Positions 1 through 4,152 of a stretch of 7,191 nucleotides of DNA are shown here, one piece after another. Positions within the stretch are counted from its first letter, which is position 1. Every line of letters starts with the position of its first letter. Where the stretch lies: NCBI GenBank assembly GCA_021735115.1, contig JAIPHQ010000034.1, positions 1-7,191 on the forward strand. The letters run 5' to 3'. A program made the translations under genes and the position numbers. The notes beneath the pieces are model-generated. The model searched no databases. It was not told where the DNA came from and was given only the letters and a program-made list of their open reading frames with translations. The stretch is from Candidatus Omnitrophota bacterium. Lineage in GTDB: Bacteria > Omnitrophota > Koll11 > Duberdicusellales > 4484-171.

Positions 1-139
1 TTTTTAAGCTTTTCAGTTTAGTTTCTAAATTACTAATCTCTGAAGACATCTCTACTTTTTCGTCTGTAGAAAAACTCCTTAGCTCTTCTATCTTTTGTTC
101 AAGTTCAATTATTGGTTTTTCAAAATCCCAACCCTGCAT
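1..139 (-). CDS. accA: Acetyl-CoA carboxylase carboxyltransferase alpha subunit, N-terminal part (runs off the window)
   Basis: The first 46 codons are present; the gene continues beyond position 1. AccA and AccD form the carboxyltransferase that moves CO2 from carboxybiotin to acetyl-CoA, giving malonyl-CoA for fatty-acid synthesis in the cytoplasm. The peptide begins MQGWDFEKPIIELEQKIEEL and continues as a charged helix. This matches the AccA N-terminus (LDFEkPI-ELE-KI-EL followed by a coiled segment). The start is the ATG at 139-137. It is preceded by a perfect GGAGG (147-151) seven bases upstream, the best ribosome site of the left operon. The zinc-finger part and active-site region are outside the window. 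The upstream gene is the L,D-transpeptidase, separated by a 142-bp repeat, so co-transcription is possible but unproven. Confidence 0.9.
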   Translation of the reverse strand, partial: MQGWDFEKPIIELEQKIEELRSFSTDEKVEMSSEISNLETKLKSLK

Positions 140-164
140 TTTTTATCCTCCAAAATTATTTCCT

Positions 165-306
165 TAAATTCGAAATGCGAAATTCGAATGTTCGAAACAA
201 TTTTCAAATTTTCAAATGTTTAAATAACCAAAACTGTTGTTTTAAAAATTCGGTTATTAGAGAATTCAGTTTTGTTTCGGATTTCGATATTCGAACTTCG
301 GATTTA
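165..306. repeat. MITE-like palindromic element made of heptad-spaced CGAA units
   Basis: The two ends are imperfect inverted repeats of about 35 bp. The left end (165-200) reads TAAATT followed by four CGAA units spaced 3, 3 and 4 bases apart, then ACAA. The right end (272-306), read on the other strand, is TAAATC followed by four CGAA units all spaced 3 apart, then ACAA. Nested inside are further exact inverted repeats: CAAAACTG (229-236) with CAGTTTTG (267-274), and AATAACC (223-229) with GGTTATT (252-258). No open reading frame fits inside. The last three bases (304-306) are the TAA stop of the L,D-transpeptidase. This looks like a non-autonomous mobile repeat or a large intergenic palindrome. 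I cannot see other copies in this window, so the mobile nature is inferred. Confidence 0.6.
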
Positions 307-1104
307 TTCAACTATAACTACTTCTGTGCCTACAGGAACAATATCATAAAGTTCTTCTACTTCCTCATTAGACATCCGAACACATCCCAAAGTTACTTGT
401 TGCCCTAAACTTTCCGGTTCTGTGGTGCCGTGGATACCATAACCTCTTTTATCAATACCCATCCAACGAGAACCTAGTATATTATCTGGGTTATCAGGTA
501 AAACAATTGCGCCTGCTTTATACCAAGTTGGCTTCACTAATTTATTTATTATTTCAAATTCTCCTTCCGGAGTTCTACCGTCTGTACCTGTAGCAACTAT
601 ATAAGTTTTGAATATTTTCCCATCTCGTTTTAAAAACAATAAGTTCTGTGATTTATCAACCACTATAGAAAATTCACAAACATTAACTTTCAGCTCTTGG
701 CCAGGAATAATTTTATTTGAAGTTAAATTATTAGCTTTTTTAATTAAACCAACAGTAGTGTTAAATTTTTTAGCAATTTTTGATAATGAATCTCCCCGTT
801 CTACTCTATACTTCTTGCTACAACTGTCTTCATCATAAGGTGAAAATAATAACTTTATGTTAATATTTTGGATTTTTTTCTGAATCTGTTTAATAGCCGA
901 AGGATTTGTTGTGTTATCTTTTTCTTGTTTGAGAAGTTCTTTTGCTTTTTTATATTTTTTTTCCTTTATTAATGTGCTAACTTCATCAAAAGATAGCGAA
1001 TTTTCTTCCTTTGGTTGCTCTTTTTCTCCTGAATTAAGAATTAATCCTAAAACTACCCCTGCAACAATTATTCCAGATACAACAAAAATAATTTTTTTAT
1101 TCAA
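304..1104 (-). CDS. Membrane-anchored LysM L,D-transpeptidase (YkuD domain)
   Basis: This is a periplasmic or cell-wall enzyme that makes 3-3 cross-links in peptidoglycan or attaches proteins to it. Residues 5-23 form one membrane segment, probably an uncleaved signal anchor. Residues 37-85 form a lysine-rich helical linker. Residues 98-141 are a LysM peptidoglycan-binding domain (YRVERGDSLSKIAKKF, then a NKIIPGQEL end). Residues 146-266 are the YkuD catalytic domain, with TGTDGRTPEGEF, His225 in HGTTEP, nucleophile Cys241 and Arg243. The motif before the cysteine is TLGC instead of the common S/T-HGC. Bacillus YkuD has SKGC, so activity is still likely. The start is TTG at 1104-1102: an in-frame stop lies at 1110-1108 and no ATG occurs before the catalytic domain. 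It follows the DivPAP2 gene by 15 nt. Confidence 0.9.
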   Translation of the reverse strand: MNKKIIFVVSGIIVAGVVLGLILNSGEKEQPKEENSLSFDEVSTLIKEKKYKKAKELLKQEKDNTTNPSAIKQIQKKIQNINIKLLFSPYDEDSCSKKYRVERGDSLSKIAKKFNTTVGLIKKANNLTSNKIIPGQELKVNVCEFSIVVDKSQNLLFLKRDGKIFKTYIVATGTDGRTPEGEFEIINKLVKPTWYKAGAIVLPDNPDNILGSRWMGIDKRGYGIHGTTEPESLGQQVTLGCVRMSNEEVEELYDIVPVGTEVVIVE

Positions 1105-1110
1105 CCCTTA

Positions 1111-1118
1111 CCCCCCCC
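1111..1118 (-). promoter_or_regulatory. G8 tract acting as ribosome binding site of the L,D-transpeptidase gene
   Basis: On the coding strand, eight consecutive G lie six bases upstream of the TTG start. GGGGG can pair with the CCUCC anti-Shine-Dalgarno through one G-U wobble. The tract directly follows an ATG that overlaps the upstream stop codon (TAATG, 1122-1118), but that ATG opens only a seven-codon frame ending at a TAA. Homopolymeric G runs are unusual in such AT-rich DNA. Confidence 0.5.
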
Positions 1119-1119
1119 A

Positions 1120-1569
1120 TTACGCATAAAAAAATACTGCTACAATGATTCCGATTAAAGCTCCAGCAAAAATTTCTACTGGCGTATGACCCACTAATTC
1201 TTTCATCCTTTTCTCTTTTAACTTTCTTCCTTCGTGGAAATCTTCCATAATTTTATTCAATATTCTAGCTTGAACTCCAATTGAACGACGCCAAGTTTGA
1301 GCATCAAACATTGTAATCAAGGCAAAAATGGCAGAAAGAGCAAAAAAGGGCGATTGAAAACCTAACTCTTTACCTAAAGCCATGGCCAAAGCTACAACTG
1401 CAGCACTATGGGCAGAAGGTAGACCACCGGTTCTTAAAATCCAATAAAAATTAAACTTTTTTCCTTGTGCCAACCCAATGATAATTTTTATTCCTTGAGC
1501 GATAGCCCAACTTAATAAAGTTATCCAGAGGACTTGGTTATTAAAAACTTCTTTCCAAAAATTATCCAT
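1120..1569 (-). CDS. DivPAP2 / DUF212 family membrane protein (YuiD-like)
   Basis: This is a small integral membrane protein of the divergent PAP2 phosphatase family. Family features are seen in order: helix 13-35, the motif GGLPSAHS at 48-55 (family GG-PSSHS), a hydrophobic helix 56-88 ending in DAQTWRR (89-95), QARILN (100-105), GHTP at 127-130, and a last membrane helix 131-148. The length of 149 residues is normal for the family. By homology it may act on a lipid-linked phosphate at the membrane, but the substrate is not established, so I give no gene name. It lies between a secreted coiled-coil protein (22 nt upstream) and the L,D-transpeptidase (15 nt downstream), consistent with a cell-envelope operon. 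No clear Shine-Dalgarno sequence precedes the ATG at 1569. Confidence 0.85.
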   Translation of the reverse strand: MDNFWKEVFNNQVLWITLLSWAIAQGIKIIIGLAQGKKFNFYWILRTGGLPSAHSAAVVALAMALGKELGFQSPFFALSAIFALITMFDAQTWRRSIGVQARILNKIMEDFHEGRKLKEKRMKELVGHTPVEIFAGALIGIIVAVFFYA

Positions 1570-1591
1570 AATTTATTATAAAAAATAATGC

Positions 1592-2203
1592 TTAGAATGA
1601 ATTGCTTATATGCTTTTGCTTTTTTTGAAGCGCTTCTATATCTTTGGCTAAACTAAATTCTTTCTTAAGCCATTTAATATTTTGTTTTATATTGTTATAT
1701 TCTTTCTTCAATTTCACCACTTCTTTTTTTGCTTTTAGCAACGCCTGTGTTTCTTCTTTCGTCCTAAAGAACCCTAAAAAACCCGTACTAGCAATATTTT
1801 TAAGCTTCTTTTTTGCTTTAATATATTCTTTCTTTTTTTGCTTTAGTTCTTTTCGATTTTTTTCTAAAAGTTCTTGAATTTGTTTTGTATTTTTTAATTC
1901 CTTGTTTTCTTTACTAATATCTTTGGAGGAATCTTTACCAAAATCATTTTCTTCTCTTTCTCTTTCTAAATATTTTTTTGAAAAAGCTGAATCTTTTTCT
2001 GCACCGATAGATTTTATTTGGTCAAGCTCATAAGTAACTTCAGCTCCCATAATATTCACTTTTATAGAATCTTGAGTTAACTCTACTATATCTGCTTCAA
2101 TAACCTTTCCTGAATTCAATACAATTGTTTCAGCAAAGATATTAACCACAAATGCTCCTACAAAAAAAACTAATAAAAATGTTAACAAGAGTACTTTTTT
2201 CAT
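1592..2203 (-). CDS. Secreted coiled-coil protein of unknown function
   Basis: I do not recognise this gene. Residues 1-24 form a typical signal peptide: MKK, a hydrophobic core, and IFA before Glu25. Residues 25-67 form a short beta-rich domain (TIVLNSGKVIEADIVEL, then VTYELDQIKSIG), resembling the small barrel-like N-termini of many exported hypothetical proteins. Residues 75-200 are almost pure charged helix and probably coiled coil. It is broken once by a small turn at 138-147 (ASTGFLGFFR), giving two helical arms that could pack as a hairpin. A structural or scaffolding role outside the inner membrane is only a guess. It is first in the operon with the DivPAP2 and transpeptidase genes. 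The ATG at 2203 lacks a clear ribosome site. Confidence 0.7.
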   Translation of the reverse strand: MKKVLLLTFLLVFFVGAFVVNIFAETIVLNSGKVIEADIVELTQDSIKVNIMGAEVTYELDQIKSIGAEKDSAFSKKYLEREREENDFGKDSSKDISKENKELKNTKQIQELLEKNRKELKQKKKEYIKAKKKLKNIASTGFLGFFRTKEETQALLKAKKEVVKLKKEYNNIKQNIKWLKKEFSLAKDIEALQKKQKHISNSF

Positions 2204-2226
2204 AAGTTTTATCTAAAATTACCTAC

Positions 2227-2255
2227 ATTATACTATAAACATCCACTAAGAAAAA
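2227..2255 (-). promoter_or_regulatory. Possible promoter for the envelope operon
   Basis: On the minus strand a perfect TATAAT (2232-2227) lies 23 bases before the ATG at 2203. A weak TTTTTC (2255-2250) sits 17 bases further upstream as the -35 element. The location, between the tRNA block and the first gene of the left operon, makes sense. The weak -35 box keeps confidence low. Confidence 0.4.
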
Positions 2256-2269
2256 GCAACCTAAATATA

Positions 2270-2375
2270 TGGCGGCGAGTGGACTTCCCCGCCTAGCAGA
2301 CCAAACACTCGGGCGGGGTCCCGCTCTTTGTTCTTCTGCCAGCAGGAGCGGGAGAACCACATTACCGTTCATTTT
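2270..2375 (-). other. GC-rich, strongly foldable island after tRNA-Met, possibly tRNA-derived
   Basis: In an AT-rich setting this stretch is markedly GC-rich. It contains two strong stems. Stem A is 2281-2293 with 2312-2321: GGAC/GTCC plus CCCGCC/GGCGGG, with a TTC bulge. Stem B is 2319-2326 with 2346-2353: TCCCGCTC/GAGCGGGA, eight perfect pairs. They overlap by three bases. In addition CGAGT (2276-2280) can pair with ACTCG (2307-2311) in the loop of stem A. The left end (2270-2278) repeats the 3' end of tRNA-Met exactly. The next bases resemble a decayed T-arm when compared with the 3' end of tRNA-Cys at 3982. A reading frame across it exists but looks non-coding. It is either a structured RNA or a tRNA-derived repeat. 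Confidence 0.5.
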
Positions 2376-2390
2376 GCCAAATTTAAACAA

Positions 2391-2464
2391 TGGCGGCGAA
2401 CAGATTTGAACTGTTGACATAACGGGTATGAGCCGTTTGCTCTGCCAGACTGAGCTACGCCGCC
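2391..2464 (-). tRNA. tRNA-Met (CAT)
   Basis: A full cloverleaf is seen: acceptor GGCGGCG/CGCCGCC, D-stem GCTC/GAGC, anticodon stem AACGG/CCGTT with loop CTCATAC (anticodon at 2428-2430), variable ATGTC, T-arm AACAG-TTCAAAT-CTGTT and discriminator A. The first pair is G-C, so it is not a formyl-initiator. Elongator Met is most likely; a lysidine-type Ile(CAT) cannot be excluded by eye. CCA is not encoded. Copies of its own ends lie at 2613-2624 and 2270-2278. Confidence 0.93.
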
Positions 2465-2612
2465 GATAAAAATAAAAATATTAAGAATTATTCCTTAATT
2501 TTTATCGGCATCGAGGACTTTTGTCCGAGATGCCTAAGATTTCTCGCTTCGCTTCGAAATTAATTCAGCTAAGACTTTTGTGCTCTTACGTTTCAAAAGC
2601 CAAGCTTCATTA
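2465..2612. repeat. 148-bp insertion-like segment between 12-bp direct repeats
   Basis: The segment is bounded by identical 12-bp direct repeats, AGCTACGCCGCC at 2453-2464 and 2613-2624. The first copy is the genuine 5' end of tRNA-Met. Inside, GGCATC (2507-2512) and GATGCC (2529-2534) close a hairpin with GA/GA internal mismatches, an inner GGAC/GTCC stem and a TTTT loop. The 9-mer GACTTTTGT occurs twice (2516-2524 and 2573-2581). A REP-like palindrome with GCTTCGCTTCG between ATTTC (2539-2543) and GAAAT (2556-2560) follows. An AT-rich fold (ATTAAG/CTTAAT) abuts the tRNA. I see no gene here. A small non-autonomous insertion is the simplest reading. Confidence 0.5.
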
Positions 2613-2624
2613 AGCTACGCCGCC
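2613..2624 (-). repeat. Copy of the tRNA-Met 5' end carrying a stop codon
   Basis: On the minus strand this is GGCGGCGTAGCT, identical to the first twelve bases of tRNA-Met 160 bp away. The following bases do not complete a cloverleaf that I can draw. Its TAG is the stop codon of the kinase-like gene. Confidence 0.75.
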
Positions 2625-3433
2625 TTATTTAAGACAGCTCCCATAATCTTTGTTTTTTTGCTTAAAATCTTTTTTGCTTTTAATAATAAATCCAGATGAA
2701 TTGCTTTAGCTAAAACCACTAAAACTACTCCATCGCATTTACTTCCTACAAAAGAAAGATCAGCGCAAGGTAAAACCGGAGGAAGGTTTATAATTATTCT
2801 CTTAAATTTTCTTTTAGCTTCCTCAATTAAATCATTAAACTTTGCTGATTTAAGTAGTTCTTGTGGATCAGAAGAGACCGAACCCCGAGGCAAAAAGGAA
2901 AAATAATCTACTTTAGTAGAAATTATTGCTTCCTGAAAAGAACAATTCCCAGATATAAAATCAGTTAAACCTTTATGATTCTTTGTCTCTAAAAAACAGC
3001 TAGAAATTTCTTGCCGCAAGTCAGTATTAATAAACAATGTATTTTCTTGCCCCTCGGCACAAGAAATAGCTAAGTTTATCGAACAAAAACTTTTTCTTTC
3101 TTGAGAGCATGCACTAGTAACTCCTAAAACTTTTAAGGGGTTTTTTTCTGACGAAAAAGATATTAGAAGTTCTTTTAGTTTTAAAAAAGAGTTTTTTAAG
3201 CCTGGTATTTTTTCTCGTAAATCAAATAAGTTTTGATATTTTTTCTCATTTTTTGTATGAAAAATATAACCCAAAAAAGTAAGATTAAGTTGAGATTTTA
3301 TATCTTGAGCATTAGCTACGGTTTTTTTTCTCCGTTTTAAAATATAACTTAAGATGATCCCAAGAATACAACCACCCAACAAAAAATAGAGAAGATTATT
3401 AAAGGAAAGAAAATAAAAAAACTTTCTTAACAT
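2615..3433 (-). CDS. Degenerate CpsD/Wzc-type BY-kinase-like membrane protein
   Basis: The layout is that of the cytoplasmic kinase domain of exopolysaccharide BY-kinases: membrane segment 13-32, LTFLGYIF (51-58) where the family has LPVLGVIP, the recruiting helix 78-95, then the nucleotide fold. The key sites are altered. Walker A reads TSACSQERKS (106-115) with Arg113 in place of the glycine before Lys114. Walker A' is FINTDLR (134-140) with Asn for the first Asp. Walker B is IIINLPPV (213-220) with Asn216 for Asp. The protein stops at VLNKAA (267-272), where relatives continue into a tyrosine-rich tail. It is therefore probably an inactive pseudokinase or a regulator of polysaccharide export. 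No Wzz or Wzx partner is near. It sits between tRNA-Asp (25 nt upstream) and tRNA-Met. The start is ATG at 3433, with no clear ribosome site. Confidence 0.8.
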   Translation of the reverse strand: MLRKFFYFLSFNNLLYFLLGGCILGIILSYILKRRKKTVANAQDIKSQLNLTFLGYIFHTKNEKKYQNLFDLREKIPGLKNSFLKLKELLISFSSEKNPLKVLGVTSACSQERKSFCSINLAISCAEGQENTLFINTDLRQEISSCFLETKNHKGLTDFISGNCSFQEAIISTKVDYFSFLPRGSVSSDPQELLKSAKFNDLIEEAKRKFKRIIINLPPVLPCADLSFVGSKCDGVVLVVLAKAIHLDLLLKAKKILSKKTKIMGAVLNKAA

Positions 3434-3458
3434 AATTCTTAAAAATCCAATAAATTTA

Positions 3459-3534
3459 CGGGGCCGATGGGATTCGAACCCACGATCACCTGCGTGACAG
3501 GCAGGGGACTTGAGCCAGGCTAATCGACGGCCCC
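3459..3534 (-). tRNA. tRNA-Asp (GTC)
   Basis: Acceptor GGGGCCG/CGGCCCC, anticodon stem CCTGC/GCAGG with loop CTGTCAC (anticodon at 3496-3498), T-arm GTGGG-TTCGAAT-CCCAT and discriminator G, as expected for Asp. CCA is not encoded. A protein gene begins 25 nt downstream, so the tRNA must be cut out of a longer transcript or terminated by means I cannot see. Confidence 0.95.
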
Positions 3535-3571
3535 GAATTTAGCTAATAACTAATGACATAATTAGGTGCTA

Positions 3572-3599
3572 ATTTTATATTATTATAAAAAAAAGTCAA
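3572..3599 (-). promoter_or_regulatory. Probable promoter of tRNA-Asp
   Basis: On the minus strand TTGACT (3599-3594) and TAAAAT (3577-3572) are separated by 16 bases, close to the sigma-70 consensus. The expected start lies about 30 bases before the tRNA. It would also drive the kinase-like gene and perhaps tRNA-Met. Confidence 0.5.
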
Positions 3600-3620
3600 T
3601 CATAACTTCTTAAAACTATA

Positions 3621-3638
3621 AGCCATTAGCTATTGGCT
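3621..3638. other. Small hairpin between tRNA-Val and tRNA-Asp
   Basis: AGCCA (3621-3625) pairs with TGGCT (3634-3638), and flanking TATA/ATA bases extend the stem. It has no following T-run on the minus strand, so it is more likely a processing or stability element than a terminator. The rest of the 115-nt spacer 3535-3649 holds only the promoter above. Confidence 0.35.
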
Positions 3639-3649
3639 ATAAACAAAAA

Positions 3650-3723
3650 TGGGCGATACAGGATTCGAACCTGTGACCCCTACCATGTCAAGGTAGTACT
3701 CTAACCAACTGAGCTAACCGCCC
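3650..3723 (-). tRNA. tRNA-Val (GAC)
   Basis: Acceptor GGGCGGT/ATCGCCC, D-arm GCTC-AGTTGGTTA-GAGT, anticodon stem CTACC/GGTAG with loop TTGACAT (anticodon at 3687-3689), T-arm ACAGG-TTCGAAT-CCTGT and discriminator A. CCA is not encoded. It is ten bases from tRNA-Leu, so both surely share a transcript. Confidence 0.95.
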
Positions 3724-3733
3724 GACAAAAACA

Positions 3734-3819
3734 TGCCGGGGGCGGGACTTGAACCCGCACGTCCCTTTCGGAACACCGGATTTTAAGTCCGAGTTGTCTG
3801 CCAATTCCAACACCCCGGC
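3734..3819 (-). tRNA. tRNA-Leu (TAA)
   Basis: A class II tRNA with a long variable arm (GTTCC-GAAA-GGGAC). Acceptor GCCGGGG/CCCCGGC, anticodon stem TCGGA/TCCGG with loop CTTAAAA (anticodon at 3783-3785), T-arm GCGGG-TTCAAGT-CCCGC and discriminator A. CCA is not encoded. There is no intron, although this tRNA is the classic host of group I introns. Confidence 0.95.
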
Positions 3820-3844
3820 AGTAAGTTTATATTTAATCTGTTAA

Positions 3845-3878
3845 CTTAGCGCATAGCGCTAAGCGCTTTGCGCTATGC
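3845..3878. repeat. GCGC-rich hairpin with two exclusive folds
   Basis: GCATAGCGC (3851-3859) pairs perfectly with GCGCTATGC (3870-3878). Alternatively CTTAGCGC (3845-3852) pairs perfectly with GCGCTAAG (3856-3863) and AGCGC (3862-3866) with GCGCT (3870-3874), making two short hairpins. No T-run follows on either strand. It sits in the 88-nt spacer between tRNA-Leu and the split tRNA-Cys; the rest of that spacer shows nothing clear. Confidence 0.6.
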
Positions 3879-3947
3879 AGAAAGAACTCTAAGCTAAAAT
3901 CCGACTAAGGCGCGGACCGGATTCGAACCGGTGAATAATGGTTTTGC

Positions 3948-4130
3948 CCTTCGCTGCTATTTTGCGCTTTTAATGAACTAAAGGCGGCGAGCGGATTCGA
4001 ACCGCTGCATAACGGTTTTGCAAACCGCTCCCTTAAACCACTTGGGTACGCCGCCAACCCACCATCCGCTCAGGATACCTCGCTGCCGACATTAGTTACC
4101 TGCCCGAAGGGTGCCGAGTAATCGAGGTAC
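3948..4130 (-). other. 183-nt intervening segment inside tRNA-Cys, carrying a second tRNA-Cys
   Basis: In transcription order it has 75 GC-rich nt, an intact 74-nt tRNA-Cys, then 34 AT-rich nt. The first part folds with TACCTCG (4129-4123) pairing perfectly with CGAGGTA (4083-4077) and an inner CCC-TTC-GGG. A near copy of GCAGCGAGG (4086-4078) recurs as GCAGCGAAGG (3957-3948) at the very end of the segment. The last T of the upstream exon and the last G of the segment match group I intron boundary rules. However, I see no P7/guanosine-binding core, and only 109 nt remain outside the nested tRNA, too few for a group I intron. Confidence 0.6.
3982..4055 (-). tRNA. tRNA-Cys (GCA), intact, nested inside the split tRNA-Cys
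   Basis: Acceptor GGCGGCG/CGCCGCC, D-stem CCC/GGG, anticodon stem GCGGT/ACCGT with loop TTGCAAA (anticodon at 4019-4021), variable TATGC, T-arm AGCGG-TTCGAAT-CCGCT and the Cys-type discriminator T. CCA is not encoded. It is clearly a relative of the surrounding split gene but differs in all stems, so it is not a recent duplicate. Confidence 0.95.
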
Positions 4131-4152
4131 AAACCACCGCCTTGCCACTTGG

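Noticed and set aside
112..408. Plus-strand frame of 98 codons near the left edge
   Set aside because: It crosses the accA start, the palindrome and the transpeptidase end. It is a by-product of AT-rich DNA and has no ribosome site.
1102..1120. Phase-variable translation of the transpeptidase from the ATG at 1120
   Set aside because: Any tract length that puts this ATG in frame with the gene also brings in the TAA at 1110-1108, so slippage could change only expression level, not the reading frame.
2223..2420. A 65-codon frame on the minus strand through the GC-rich island and into tRNA-Met
   Set aside because: It overlaps the tRNA, has arginine/proline-rich composition caused by the GC-rich hairpins, no ribosome site and no family I recognise. 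Stem pairing explains the sequence better.
2613..2690. A second complete tRNA starting at 2624
   Set aside because: Only the first twelve bases match a tRNA. The sequence that follows toward 2550 gives no proper anticodon loop with U33 and no T-arm.
3845..3878. Rho-independent terminator
   Set aside because: There is a strong stem but no T-run after it on either strand.
3948..4130. Group I intron in tRNA-Cys
   Set aside because: The exon-final T and intron-final G fit, but no P3-P7 core or guanosine site is visible, and only 109 nt remain outside the nested tRNA. A covariance-model search would settle it.
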